A stretch of 64,000 nucleotides of DNA from Bacteroidales bacterium Phil6. GTDB lineage: Bacteria > Bacteroidota > Bacteroidia > Bacteroidales > F082. Positions 1 through 9,111 of the stretch are shown here, in pieces (positions within the stretch are counted from its first letter, which is position 1; every line of letters begins with the position of its first letter). The notes beneath the pieces were generated by a model. The model was not told the origin of the DNA. It saw only the letters and a program-made list of their open reading frames with translations, and searched no databases. The position numbers and the translations under genes were made by a program. The stretch lies in assembly GCA_002633315.1 (NCBI GenBank), contig NWBN01000006.1:50179-114178 (forward strand), in the 5' to 3' direction.

Positions 1-645
1 TTTACTTGTAAAATACAATTCCGAGTATGCGAGTTCCCACAGCAGAAAGTTACTGATGCGTAATTCGCCGCTTGTACGAATCAAAAGTTCAGGGTCAGGC
101 ATATCTGCTGTTGACAAAGTCTTAGCAATACAAGACTCATCGATTTGTTCCGGTGCAACAATACCTGAGTTTACATCAGCGGCTATTTTTCTCATGGCAT
201 TCACTATATCCCAACGTCCTGAATAGCTAAGGCACAATGTCAAAGTCATTCTGTCATTACCGTAAGTAGAGTGCATCACATCCATCAAAGCATCATAATT
301 ATATTTTGGCAAACGATGGAGGTCTCCTATGGCATTAAGTCTTATATTATTATCAGTCAATGTTTTAAGTTCAGATTTTATTGTAGTTGACAAAAGTTGC
401 ATCAAAGCATCGACTTCCCAGGAAGAGCGGTTCCAATTCTCAGTAGAAAAGGTATAAAGTGTAAGATATTCAATGCCTATTTCTGCAGCAGCCTCCGTCA
501 CTTCTCTCACTGCATCTACACCTTTTTGATGACCGAAAATACGCATTTTACCCTGTTCCTTAGCCCATCGTCCATTACCATCCATAATAATAGCGATATG
601 CTTCGGCAAACGGGCAAAATCCAACTTATCTTTCTGACTTGTCAT
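1..645 (-). CDS. uppS: Isoprenyl (undecaprenyl) diphosphate synthase, C-terminus cut by window edge
   Basis: Cis-prenyltransferase that builds undecaprenyl diphosphate, the lipid carrier for peptidoglycan and O-antigen. Translating the minus strand from ATG at 645 gives MTSQKDKLDFARLPKHIAII followed by the family signature MDGNGRWA, then GHQKG, the TLYTFSTENWNR block and, near the edge, ELLIRTSGELRISNFLLWE. These are the pyrophosphate-binding and RxSGExR motifs of the family. About 215 codons are inside the window and no stop is reached, so only a short C-terminus is missing. It starts 3 nt after the stop of the PorG-like gene, so the two are probably cotranscribed from the promoter at 1521-1528. 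Confidence 0.95.
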   Translation of the reverse strand, partial: MTSQKDKLDFARLPKHIAIIMDGNGRWAKEQGKMRIFGHQKGVDAVREVTEAAAEIGIEYLTLYTFSTENWNRSSWEVDALMQLLSTTIKSELKTLTDNNIRLNAIGDLHRLPKYNYDALMDVMHSTYGNDRMTLTLCLSYSGRWDIVNAMRKIAADVNSGIVAPEQIDESCIAKTLSTADMPDPELLIRTSGELRISNFLLWELAYSELYFTSK

Positions 646-648
646 TTA

Positions 649-1461
649 TCAATAATATCTAAAATACTTACTATCGACACCTACGTTACATTTTCTGTTT
701 TTAGGAAGATTGAATTTATAAACCACCGAAGCATTCAGATAGGAAAACCAATCATTATCAAAAGAGTTTCCTCTCTGCATACCTGACAAATAATTATCTG
801 TAGGGTCGGTATAATTATAACCATCAACCACGACATCCGTTTCGGGATACAACCCGTGGACATCATCAATATAATCAGTAAATGTCTTATTTATTCTCCA
901 TTCCAATGCCAAACCTATTCTTTTGCCTATGCTGTATTTTACGCCTATTCCGAAAGGAATGGCAAAACTCACGTTCGAATATTCCACTCCTTCAGTCCAC
1001 AGTCCCATTGAATGCAAGTCCGTACCATTGGCGGGAGTATTATTGAAGAAAAATGTCGAGAACCCGCCAAAAATATAAGGAGAGACATAACTGCGACGGC
1101 TTCCTGTCCAATAATCGAAGAAATTGAACTCAGCCACTAAAGAAATATCATGAATTTTAGCTTTAAAATCAAGACCTCTTTCCGGACGATATTGAATCAC
1201 GGCATCAGAAGAGGCAAGACTTATATTGGAATACGACAAACGAAAAGCCCAGCGTGAACTGCTGTAATAACGAGTCAAAACACCCCATGCAAACTGACTA
1301 TCGGAAAAATGTTTGTTAGGATTTATATCTCCGATATAATAGGACAAACCACCAGAGACGCCAACTTCTATTATCTGACCTTTTGCTTCAAAAGGATTTA
1401 ACGACAGTCCCATTATCATGAGAAATACCATCAAAACACCAAAATTTCTCATTCTCTTCAT
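649..1461 (-). CDS. PorG-like outer-membrane beta-barrel protein (DUF6089 family)
   Basis: Predicted outer-membrane protein of about 270 residues. The ATG at 1461 starts a clear signal peptide (basic MKRMR, hydrophobic stretch, cleavage after EAKGQ); an earlier in-frame ATG at 1509 would add 16 residues that spoil it. The mature part begins VGVSGGLSYYIGDINP and has alternating aromatic strands ending FRYY, as in DUF6089 proteins. In Porphyromonas the member next to uppS is PorG, a type IX secretion component; the same position next to uppS and nadK, and a T9SS cargo protein elsewhere in the window, support that reading. Assignment rests on recognition, not a search; a generic barrel protein is the alternative. 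Confidence 0.65.
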   Translation of the reverse strand: MKRMRNFGVLMVFLMIMGLSLNPFEAKGQIIEVGVSGGLSYYIGDINPNKHFSDSQFAWGVLTRYYSSSRWAFRLSYSNISLASSDAVIQYRPERGLDFKAKIHDISLVAEFNFFDYWTGSRRSYVSPYIFGGFSTFFFNNTPANGTDLHSMGLWTEGVEYSNVSFAIPFGIGVKYSIGKRIGLALEWRINKTFTDYIDDVHGLYPETDVVVDGYNYTDPTDNYLSGMQRGNSFDNDWFSYLNASVVYKFNLPKNRKCNVGVDSKYFRYY

Positions 1462-1520
1462 AACGAATAATTTAATTCCTTTTGATAGACAATAATTTAC
1501 AAAATTCATTCATTAACCGA

Positions 1521-1528
1521 CAAATTTA
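1521..1528 (-). promoter_or_regulatory. Bacteroidota -7 element for PorG-like gene and uppS
   Basis: The minus strand reads TAAATTTG, matching TAnnTTTG. It would start RNA near 1515, giving a leader of about 50 nt to the ATG at 1461. Confidence 0.5.
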
Positions 1529-1559
1529 CATATTTTTTTGATAATCTTGAAGAAAAAGT

Positions 1560-2432
1560 CTAATTTCTCACATCATTCCCCCAAAGCAACTTGTTTCGCA
1601 TAGCGGTAAAAAAGTCTTTTTGCTGCATTTTCACCATATTGAAACAAAAATCCGTTTTTCTGACTTCAAGTTCCAATGATTTATCAACCAATATTTTACG
1701 TGAGTCAAGTCCTAAAGAGAAGGCATTACAACGACCATCAACTTTAATTCTTATAACACTTTTATCGGGTATAACGACAGGACGCACACTTAAATTGTGT
1801 GGTGAGACCGGAGTTATAACAAAACTTTTTGTGTCAGGTGCCATGATAGGTCCTCCAGCACTCATGGAATAAGCAGTAGAGCCGGTAGGTGTCGCCAGAA
1901 TCAGGCCGTCTGCCCAATAAGTATTCACGAGAAGGTCATCGACATAAACTGTAACAACGATGAGACCTCCTATCTCACTACGCAAGACACTTATCTCATT
2001 AAGAGCATAATTGACATCGCAGGAAGGGAAAGAATCTCCAACCACCTGCAGCATAAAACGGCTGTCTATCATATAATTCCCTTTAAGTATATTTCTCACC
2101 GCCTCTTCTGCCTCATTGGCAGAAACACTCGACAAGAAACCAAGACGTCCCATATTGATACCGAAAACAGGTATTTCCGAATCACGTACCAAAGGCAAAG
2201 AATCGAGTACAGTGCCATCACCACCGAAAGAAAACAACATATCAACCTTGCCTACAAGTTGAGAATATGAGTCAAACATCTCATAATCAACATCGGATAC
2301 TGATGCAATCAATGATGAAAAAGGTCCATAAACCAATAATTCCACATTTGATTCTTTCAAAAATTTAAGCATGCGAGACATTAAAAGGCTATATTCACTG
2401 TCAAATGATTTTCCGTATAATGCTATTCTCAT
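1560..2432 (-). CDS. nadK: NAD kinase
   Basis: ATP-dependent phosphorylation of NAD to NADP in the cytosol. The diagnostic GGDGT loop is present (FSFGGDGTVLDS, about residue 70), followed by GINMGRLGFLS, the NE-containing segment ALNEISVL and the TPTGSTAYS stretch that closes the active site. About 290 residues is normal. I use the ATG at 2432; an in-frame TTG lies two codons upstream. It follows the Omp85 gene after 27 nt and is the last gene of the rsgA/CBS/Omp85/nadK unit. It ends in TAG, which shows that TAG is used as a stop in this genome. Confidence 0.95.
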   Translation of the reverse strand: MRIALYGKSFDSEYSLLMSRMLKFLKESNVELLVYGPFSSLIASVSDVDYEMFDSYSQLVGKVDMLFSFGGDGTVLDSLPLVRDSEIPVFGINMGRLGFLSSVSANEAEEAVRNILKGNYMIDSRFMLQVVGDSFPSCDVNYALNEISVLRSEIGGLIVVTVYVDDLLVNTYWADGLILATPTGSTAYSMSAGGPIMAPDTKSFVITPVSPHNLSVRPVVIPDKSVIRIKVDGRCNAFSLGLDSRKILVDKSLELEVRKTDFCFNMVKMQQKDFFTAMRNKLLWGNDVRN

Positions 2433-2459
2433 AATCAAATTTTAATGGTTATTCAATTA

Positions 2460-3848
2460 TTATATAGGTGCAACAAGATGCAAAAACAAGCCTGACTCGC
2501 CAAGTCCGTTGATGCCATATTCCACACGCAAGACCTTGTCGTAATACGTAACAAAATCTATGCCAACGCCGGTACCGTACAACAAACTGTTCTGCAATAC
2601 CGACGTAGGGTCATTTTGCATATTCCATGTATAAGCCATATCAAAGAAAACATTAAAATACAATGCAAAATGTATCTTTCCAAATTTCTCATTTTTTATC
2701 AGTGGGAGATAGGCGACAGTAGGATTGAGTATTGCTATTTTCAAATTATTTTTAATCAGTGCGAAGTTCATCGCATTGACGACATAGCGTTCATAAGAAC
2801 GGACAAAATCATTTTTATAACCCAGACCATCTGTAAGAAAATATGGCACATCATTGGTATTTCCAATTCTTGTCGTAATATTGGATGCCCAATAAAGTCT
2901 GCCATAAATCTTTGTATAAAAGTCAAAAGTGACTTTCCCGTAAAATATATTGAGTTCTTCATTATCGAAAGAAGGTCCGAATTTGGTAAAATCCAGTTCC
3001 AAATAATGTCCGTCAAGAGGGTAATTGTTATCGTCTCTATAATCATGTTTCATGACGACCGACATTGACAAATACTGTATATCAGACACTTCAAATGAAT
3101 AATCCGGATTCAGCGACATGATACTATCACTAAACCTGTCATTATTGTATTGCAATTTCAGGAACAATCTGTCGCGGTAGCCGAAACGATAATATGGTTG
3201 CAAATAAGCATAATACGATTGACGTGTAAATCCATTTTCTTCCTTAAAATAAACCACCTTATCGTATTCAGTTTTCAAAGCCACCTCTTTATCTCTCTTG
3301 AATCCCCCACTCATCATCAAGCCGAAGCATTGTCTTTCAGTAATATATGGTATATCATAAGTAATGCTGAACTGTTGGTTGTAACCGCCGATAAGAGTAA
3401 AATCGAGTTCGTGCATAAGTCCCCACATATTATAATAAACAAGGTCGAAACCATAACTCAGACGTGCGAAATTCTTAGTTTCATACCATGAATTAAGATT
3501 ACGGTCTGCGTATGCAATATAAGGAATAGGCCAAAAATACCAACGTTCTACAACATTTATAATCAACACCTTACAATTATCACAATTTTTATCATCTTCC
3601 AACCTAAAGTCAACGAAGTTAAACAAGTCGGTATTAAGAACATTTTCACGGCAATAGCGCAATGTTTCATTTAATGTTGCCATGCTTACAGTATCTCCCG
3701 GAGAAAAAGTCAGTTCTCTGAAAATAATGGAAGGCTTTGTGACTTTATTACCAATTATGTCGATATCAGAGATAATGACATAATCTTCCTCTTGAGCGTA
3801 TGAAAACAAAGACAAAGCCAATCCCAATATCAACAACAATTTTTTCAT
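2460..3848 (-). CDS. BamA/TamA-type Omp85 family outer-membrane protein
   Basis: The protein of 462 residues begins with a signal peptide (MKKLLLILGLALSLFSYAQ). Residues of about 25-115 form one POTRA-like domain (IISDIDIIGNKVT, start of a typical GNxxT pattern, ending VVERWYFWP). The remainder is a beta-barrel with aromatic-rich strands and a final strand ending LFLHLVAPI. One POTRA plus a barrel is shorter than BamA (five POTRA), so this is a small Omp85 paralogue of unknown substrate, not the essential BamA. Its start codon overlaps the stop of the CBS gene (ATGA), which implies translational coupling. Confidence 0.85.
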   Translation of the reverse strand: MKKLLLILGLALSLFSYAQEEDYVIISDIDIIGNKVTKPSIIFRELTFSPGDTVSMATLNETLRYCRENVLNTDLFNFVDFRLEDDKNCDNCKVLIINVVERWYFWPIPYIAYADRNLNSWYETKNFARLSYGFDLVYYNMWGLMHELDFTLIGGYNQQFSITYDIPYITERQCFGLMMSGGFKRDKEVALKTEYDKVVYFKEENGFTRQSYYAYLQPYYRFGYRDRLFLKLQYNNDRFSDSIMSLNPDYSFEVSDIQYLSMSVVMKHDYRDDNNYPLDGHYLELDFTKFGPSFDNEELNIFYGKVTFDFYTKIYGRLYWASNITTRIGNTNDVPYFLTDGLGYKNDFVRSYERYVVNAMNFALIKNNLKIAILNPTVAYLPLIKNEKFGKIHFALYFNVFFDMAYTWNMQNDPTSVLQNSLLYGTGVGIDFVTYYDKVLRVEYGINGLGESGLFLHLVAPI

Positions 3849-4501
3849 ATATCGAGGAACTTCATAAAAGACTCAAAACGTTCTCTTAAATCGTCATTAC
3901 CCACATTATCAAATGAGCCTGATACGTTATAATCAAATCTTCTGAGTGTCTGAATGACAGCAGAAGCATCTATAAGATTTATCTTTATGCAAATAGTTAT
4001 TCGAGAAGATTCTGTTTTATTGCAAAGCATGAGACTCAATATTTTGGCATTATTTTCTTCCATAAGTCGGGCTATCTCTCCAAGAGAATAGTCATTGACT
4101 CCCATTTCAATCATTATCAAAGCGCCGGGCTCTGAAACAGAAAGCACATCCGCCATATAATCTATCAGACCACTAAATGTAATGACACCCAAATAATTAT
4201 CTAAACGGTCGATGACAGGCAACAATGGCAAATGATACATCTTAAACATTTTAAGTACGTCGAAGACATGTTGATTATCATAAACAAAAGGAGCAACATT
4301 AAGTTTCATATCTCCTATTTTGCCATCTAAATTATCATAACGATAAATATCATTGTCCGACAAGAGAGTTATCAGTTTACGGTCATCAACGACAGGGATG
4401 CAAGATATGCGCAAATCATTCATACAGTCGAGAGCATTGCGGCATGAATCATTTACTGAAAGAGGCATTACATCATTCGACAACAGGTCAGCAGCAGTCA
4501 T
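3845..4501 (-). CDS. CBS-domain protein
   Basis: Cytosolic protein of about 218 residues with a CBS pair in the first half (ISCIPVVDDRKLITLLSDNDIYR at 35-57 and HLPLLPVIDRLDNYLGVITFSGLI at 93-116). The second half resembles an ACT-like regulatory fold (ILSLMLCNKTESSRITICIKI). CBS pairs usually bind adenine nucleotides; the ligand here cannot be told. The ATG at 4501 lies 2 nt after the rsgA stop. An upstream in-frame TTG at 4507 is less likely. Neighbours rsgA, Omp85 and nadK form one operon; the grouping is common in Bacteroidales but gives no clear function. Confidence 0.85.
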   Translation of the reverse strand: MTAADLLSNDVMPLSVNDSCRNALDCMNDLRISCIPVVDDRKLITLLSDNDIYRYDNLDGKIGDMKLNVAPFVYDNQHVFDVLKMFKMYHLPLLPVIDRLDNYLGVITFSGLIDYMADVLSVSEPGALIMIEMGVNDYSLGEIARLMEENNAKILSLMLCNKTESSRITICIKINLIDASAVIQTLRRFDYNVSGSFDNVGNDDLRERFESFMKFLDI

Positions 4502-4503
4502 AA

Positions 4504-5412
4504 TCAATCATCCATCATATTACAATAGTCATTATAACGCCATTTTGCTATAACATGTTGTTCGACGGCATCTTTTATAGCACAATGAGGCTCATGCAGG
4601 TGGGTACAATTACTGAATCTACAGTTATGCATCAAGGCACGCATTTCGGGAAAACGCTGGGCGAGAGTATTTTTCTCCAAGTCGAACAAACCGAATTCTT
4701 TAATGCCGGGAGTATCAATGATAAAGCCACCGAAACACAGAGGGAACATTTGTGCGTATGTAGTAGTATGTTTTCCTTTCTCATGCACATCGGATATCTC
4801 TCCAACTTTAAGATTCAATGCAGGGTCGAGTCTGTTCGACAATGCCGACTTGCCCACCCCGGAATGTCCGGAAAAAAGACTCACTTTATCTTTCATAATA
4901 TCCTGTAGTCTATCACATTGAAAACCGGTGAGGGCAGACACCATAAACGACTCATAGCCAATAGATTTATATACACTTATCAACTCTTCCGCCATCGCTG
5001 TCTGTTCTTCATCATACAAGTCGCATTTGTTAAACACTATGACAGAAGGTATATGATAAGCCTCTGCCGTAACAAGGAAACGGTCGATAAAACCTGTAGA
5101 AGTCTTTGGCTGAGCCACAGTAGCTATCAAGACAGCCTGGTCTATATTGGCAGCTATTATATGTGATTCTTTTGACAGATTCACCGACTTGCGTACAATG
5201 ACATTGTTACGTTTCAGCACTTTGTCGATGACGCAGGTATCTTTATCACGTTCTTTTTCAAAATTGACCTTATCACCCACTGCAACAGGATTAGTAGAAC
5301 GCAGGCCGTCGAGACGCATCTTGCCTCTCAGACGACAACTCCACACAGTGCCATTGTCGTCCTGTACCTCATACCAACTGCCTGTTGATTTAATAACTCT
5401 TCCTATGGGCAT
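4504..5412 (-). CDS. rsgA: Ribosome small subunit-dependent GTPase RsgA
   Basis: Circularly permuted GTPase that acts late in 30S subunit assembly. From the ATG at 5412 the order is an OB-fold (GRVIKSTGSWYEV), then G4 (NKCD), G1 (SGHSGVGKS) and G3 (DTPGIKEF), the permuted order typical of the YjeQ family. The C-terminal zinc site is visible as NCRFSNCTHLHEPHC. About 302 residues is the usual length. The reading frame stays open 31 codons upstream, but the -7 element at 5426-5433 lies inside that stretch, so I chose 5412. It heads the rsgA/CBS/Omp85/nadK unit. Confidence 0.97.
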   Translation of the reverse strand: MPIGRVIKSTGSWYEVQDDNGTVWSCRLRGKMRLDGLRSTNPVAVGDKVNFEKERDKDTCVIDKVLKRNNVIVRKSVNLSKESHIIAANIDQAVLIATVAQPKTSTGFIDRFLVTAEAYHIPSVIVFNKCDLYDEEQTAMAEELISVYKSIGYESFMVSALTGFQCDRLQDIMKDKVSLFSGHSGVGKSALSNRLDPALNLKVGEISDVHEKGKHTTTYAQMFPLCFGGFIIDTPGIKEFGLFDLEKNTLAQRFPEMRALMHNCRFSNCTHLHEPHCAIKDAVEQHVIAKWRYNDYCNMMDD

Positions 5413-5425
5413 AATTATTTTTGTG

Positions 5426-5433
5426 CAAAGGTA
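5426..5433 (-). promoter_or_regulatory. -7 element of rsgA operon, very short leader
   Basis: The minus strand reads TACCTTTG ending 14 nt upstream of the rsgA ATG, so transcription should begin only a few nucleotides before translation. Confidence 0.6.
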
Positions 5434-5520
5434 ATATTTTTTATCAAATATGACATAAAACACAGAAAAACAAATAATATTATGGAAAATATCGTTAAAA
5501 ACCAATATGACATCATACTA

Positions 5521-6618
5521 TCAATTTTTACGATAACGTTTTCCCGGCAAGGCAGATAGCACACCGTCGAACTCGAGTGACAGCAGCACCGACGCCAATT
5601 TCGGCAAAGACATATTTGTTTCAGTAATTATTTTATCGATATGCACCACCTCATCCGGGCCAAAGGCATTCAACACAAGTTGTTCATCAGAATTAAACTC
5701 TCGAAACAAGCGCATTTGTTTGTTGGGCATCTCAACATCAGTATCCCATCGCATCACATAACGTATATCTGCCACATCAAGTATAAGGTTAGCTTTATTA
5801 TTTTTTATCAAATGGTTACACCCCTCGCTAAACAAGTCGCCGGCTCTGCCGGGAAAGGCAAATACATCTCTATCATAAGAATCAGCTATGTCTGCAGTTA
5901 TCAAGGCACCGCCTTTAAGAGCACTTTCCACGACTACAAGGCAATCTATCATGCCTGCTACTATCCTATTTCTCTGAGGAAAATTCTCTTTCTCCGGAAG
6001 TGTTCCATACAGATATTCTGTCAAAAGACCACCATTCTGCAACATGGATTGCGCAAGTTTACGGTTTCCATTAGGATAAATCATTTGCAAGCCATGGCCG
6101 AGGACACCTACCGTAGGAATATTAAATTTAATTGCCGAACGATGAGCAATAGTATCAATACCATAGGCGAGTCCACTAACAATCAGCACATTATCAGCTG
6201 TCAGTTGTTCCACTGTTTTTTCTGTCATTGCCCTGCCATAGTCCGAGGCATTTCTCGTTCCCACAATACCTACCACACGACATGCATTAAGATTTGCCAC
6301 ACCTTTATAATAAAGCATCACGGGACTGTCATTGCAATGTTGCAATCTCTTTGGGTAATCAGGGTCGAGATAAAACAGAGGTTTTATATTCATTTTCTCT
6401 AAATATTTAATCTCTTTCTCTGCACGCGACAACACCTTTTGTGATATAATGGCAGCAATACTTTTGGCATTGAGACCGGCTACAGCTTCAAGATTGCGTT
6501 TTTTCTCCTTAAAGACAGCTTCAGCTCCACCGCAATACGCTATCAGTTTTTTCCCACCTATATTGCCTATTCCTGGTACAAGAGTAATGCCTATCTTATA
6601 TAACAAATCGTTCGTCAT
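5521..6618 (-). CDS. dprA: DNA-processing protein DprA
   Basis: Binds incoming single-stranded DNA and loads RecA during transformation; widely kept even where competence is unproven. The 365-residue protein has an N-terminal SAM-like/HhH region (VPGIGNIGGKKLI), the Rossmann-like core with VVGIVGTRNASDYG, the SGLAYGIDTIAH motif, and GGLLTEY with the PQRNRIVAG signature. A winged-helix tail follows at 305-365 (DEVVHIDKIITETNMSL). The ATG at 6618 fits the family N-terminus; five extra codons upstream would fall inside the promoter. It is followed by rsgA after 108 nt. Confidence 0.96.
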   Translation of the reverse strand: MTNDLLYKIGITLVPGIGNIGGKKLIAYCGGAEAVFKEKKRNLEAVAGLNAKSIAAIISQKVLSRAEKEIKYLEKMNIKPLFYLDPDYPKRLQHCNDSPVMLYYKGVANLNACRVVGIVGTRNASDYGRAMTEKTVEQLTADNVLIVSGLAYGIDTIAHRSAIKFNIPTVGVLGHGLQMIYPNGNRKLAQSMLQNGGLLTEYLYGTLPEKENFPQRNRIVAGMIDCLVVVESALKGGALITADIADSYDRDVFAFPGRAGDLFSEGCNHLIKNNKANLILDVADIRYVMRWDTDVEMPNKQMRLFREFNSDEQLVLNAFGPDEVVHIDKIITETNMSLPKLASVLLSLEFDGVLSALPGKRYRKN

Positions 6619-6622
6619 GAAG

Positions 6623-6630
6623 CAAAAATA
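6623..6630 (-). promoter_or_regulatory. -7 element of dprA, possibly leaderless
   Basis: TATTTTTG on the minus strand ends 4 nt before the dprA ATG (6618-6616). The expected start of transcription coincides with the start codon. Confidence 0.5.
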
Positions 6631-6862
6631 CACATAATATCACATTATATATCAATTATTTATGTTAATTTTTATTTACATTTAAAGATAAAATTCATAA
6701 TTAAAATGTTAAAATGACATAAAAAAAATGATATTTTTTTCTTTAAAAATAAAAATGTAAAAAAATATTAAGGATGCACGCAAAATCGCAAACATTAAAA
6801 AGCATGTTGAAAAGATTTTTCAACAACAGAAGCATAAACATGAACATCACAAAAATTATATA

Positions 6863-6870
6863 TATATTTG
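6863..6870 (+). promoter_or_regulatory. -7 element of glycosyltransferase gene
   Basis: TATATTTG, 13 nt upstream of the TTG start at 6884. Confidence 0.5.
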
Positions 6871-6883
6871 CAAAAACAAAATT

Positions 6884-7963
6884 TTGGGAAAGAGAATATT
6901 AGTCAGTCCGTTAAACTGGGGATTAGGACATGCGACACGATGTCTTCCTATCATAAGATCCCTTGTAAATCAGGGCAACAAAGTAATTATTGCTGCTGAC
7001 GGAGGAGCATTGTCATTTTTACAGAAGGCAATGCCGGAATTGGAGTTCATCAAACTTCCGGGATTCAATGCCACATACAGCAAAAGGAACTCACAGGCAT
7101 TAAAGATAGCGATTTCAACACCAAGAGCATTAAGGGATTTCAGCAACGAGCATCAACAACTCGACACCATAGTAAAAGATTACAACATAGAAGCCATAAT
7201 ATCGGACAACAGATTCGGCTGTTGGAACAAAAATGTAAAATCTGTTTTTATAACGCACCAATTGCACATCAGCATACCGAAATTATGGAGATGGACTGCT
7301 CCTATTGTAAACAGCATCAATTACAGTTACATAAAACATTATGATGAGTTATGGATTCCTGATGCCGAGGGAAACAACAACCTTGCAGGAACCTTGTCGC
7401 ATCCTGCCAATCTGCCGATAAAAACATCATACATAGGATACCTAAGCAGATTTTATGCCGACAGCTTGCCAAACAACGAAAAAGACACAGACTATCTCGT
7501 GATACTATCAGGACCGGAGCCGCAACGCACCATACTCGAAAAGATTATCATAAAACAGGCTTACACAATAAAAGAAAAAATAGTAATCCTGCGTGCCATG
7601 CCCGACTGTCTCAACATGATAAAGGATTTACCGGACAATGTAACCACATTCAATCATGTCGATGACGAAATGTTCGTCAATCTTGTCAGTTCAGCACGCA
7701 ACATCATCTGCCGTGGAGGTTATTCTTCTCTCATGGATCTCATACGTCTAAACCGAAGTGCATTTCTAATTCCTACGCCGGGACAAACCGAACAAGAATA
7801 TCTGTCACAATACCTGTTCAATAAAGGATTGTTCGGTTATTGCAGACAAAAAGACTTCAAATTCAAAAATGTTGCAATTCCACAAACAGACTTGCGCAGC
7901 ATTTACCATGACGATAGCGACAACTTAAATACATTTTTAGAACAATGGTGCAAGACGATATGA
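6884..7963 (+). CDS. Family 28-like glycosyltransferase (MurG-like fold)
   Basis: Protein of 359 residues beginning RILVSPLNWGLGHATRC, the N-terminal GxGHxxR-type loop of GT-B enzymes related to MurG. The C-terminal donor-binding half has FNHVDDEMFVNLVSSARNIICRGGYSSLMDLI, matching the glycan donor site of the MJ1255/VC2487 group of uncharacterised glycosyltransferases. No signal peptide; it is presumably cytosolic or peripheral on the inner membrane. The start codon appears to be TTG: no in-frame ATG lies upstream after the promoter. Donor and acceptor are unknown. It stands alone, with the divergent dprA upstream and lgt downstream after 200 nt. Confidence 0.8.
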   Translation: MGKRILVSPLNWGLGHATRCLPIIRSLVNQGNKVIIAADGGALSFLQKAMPELEFIKLPGFNATYSKRNSQALKIAISTPRALRDFSNEHQQLDTIVKDYNIEAIISDNRFGCWNKNVKSVFITHQLHISIPKLWRWTAPIVNSINYSYIKHYDELWIPDAEGNNNLAGTLSHPANLPIKTSYIGYLSRFYADSLPNNEKDTDYLVILSGPEPQRTILEKIIIKQAYTIKEKIVILRAMPDCLNMIKDLPDNVTTFNHVDDEMFVNLVSSARNIICRGGYSSLMDLIRLNRSAFLIPTPGQTEQEYLSQYLFNKGLFGYCRQKDFKFKNVAIPQTDLRSIYHDDSDNLNTFLEQWCKTI

Positions 7964-8139
7964 CTGTGTATGTCTATTACCGTCATGATATTTTGAAATA
8001 TTGATTGTTTCCTGTTTCTGTCATTAAACTTTATCTGTCCCATTGTTTATACAAACTTTCAAAAATCACATCCGCATGATTTACGACAAAACACAAGTAT
8101 CATTTATTAAGTATGAAATAATAATATCAAAATATTTTA

Positions 8140-8147
8140 TATATTTG
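8140..8147 (+). promoter_or_regulatory. -7 element of lgt
   Basis: TATATTTG, 16 nt upstream of the lgt ATG; the leader would be about 10 nt. Confidence 0.55.
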
Positions 8148-8163
8148 CAAAAAATACAACGAT

Positions 8164-9009
8164 ATGACGACTAATTTTATCATCTGGAATGTTGACCCGA
8201 TAAGTTTTGTTATTCCTGAATGGTTTCCTTTGATTGGCGGAAGACCTATTGCCTGGTATGGTATTATATGGGCTGCAGTATTTGTCATAGGTTTTTTCAT
8301 AATGAAGATAATTTACCGCAAGGAAAAAATACAAGCCGATTATTTGGACAAGTTATTTGTATATATGATCATTTCATCTATCATAGGAGCACGTTTAGGA
8401 CATTGTTTATTTTATGACCCGGCATATTATTTTTCCAATCCAATAAAGTTTTTGGCTGTATGGGAAGGAGGATTAGCAAGTCATGGAGGAGCCATAGGCA
8501 TTCTAATCGGATTATATTTATACTCTAAGAAAACGAAATTGCCATATATATGGATTTTAGACCGTATCGTCATACCTGTAGCATTGGCAGGAGCCTTGAT
8601 ACGTTTTGGGAATCTGTTAAATTCCGAAATTTACGGCACACCTACCGATATGCCATGGGGTTTTAAATTCGTAAGAGACTATCCTATCGGAACGCCCTTA
8701 GAAAACATTCCTGCATGTCATCCTACACAAATATATGAGTCATTATTCTGCATCTTCACCTTTGCATATCTTTTGTTCGCCTATTTCAAACAAGACATGG
8801 GCAAAAGATATCCGGGACTGATGTTCAGCATTTTCCTCATCGTTATTTTCGGTTCCCGCATCATCATAGAGTTCATCAAAAATCCTCAGGTCGAGGCTGA
8901 ATTACAGATGACATTCGACATTGGACAATGGTTAAGTTTTCCCTTTATATTAATAGGTGTAATAATGATGGTGATGAGTTTAAAAGGGAAATTCAGGCCC
9001 AAATCATAA
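8164..9009 (+). CDS. lgt: Prolipoprotein diacylglyceryl transferase
   Basis: Inner-membrane enzyme that transfers diacylglycerol from phosphatidylglycerol to the lipobox cysteine. The 281-residue protein has about seven hydrophobic segments and the family motifs GGLASHGGAIG (catalytic histidine region, near 103) and ALIRFGNLLNSEIYG (the RFGNxxNxE motif, near 142). An HPTQIYES motif at about 191 is also typical. It is monocistronic and convergent with the outer-membrane protein gene at 9112. Lipoproteins in the same window (9989-10735 and 54599-55879) are expected substrates. Confidence 0.97.
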   Translation: MTTNFIIWNVDPISFVIPEWFPLIGGRPIAWYGIIWAAVFVIGFFIMKIIYRKEKIQADYLDKLFVYMIISSIIGARLGHCLFYDPAYYFSNPIKFLAVWEGGLASHGGAIGILIGLYLYSKKTKLPYIWILDRIVIPVALAGALIRFGNLLNSEIYGTPTDMPWGFKFVRDYPIGTPLENIPACHPTQIYESLFCIFTFAYLLFAYFKQDMGKRYPGLMFSIFLIVIFGSRIIIEFIKNPQVEAELQMTFDIGQWLSFPFILIGVIMMVMSLKGKFRPKS

Positions 9010-9053
9010 AATTCATTTACGAAACGAACGGAGAACATGAGTGCCGTCATACA

Positions 9054-9102
9054 ATGACAGCGACTCAAAAAATCTATTTCTGACGAGATGAGTCGCTATC
9101 AT
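9054..9102. terminator. Stem-loop between convergent lgt and barrel gene
   Basis: ATGACAGCGACTCA (9054-9067) pairs with TGAGTCGCTATCAT (9089-9102), 14 pairs with one mismatch, loop of 21 nt. There is no strong T-run on either side, so termination is likely but not certain. Confidence 0.45.
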
Positions 9103-9111
9103 TATGCATTA

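Noticed and set aside
5641..6402. 253-codon frame opposite dprA
   Set aside because: Antisense shadow of a gene with complete DprA motifs.
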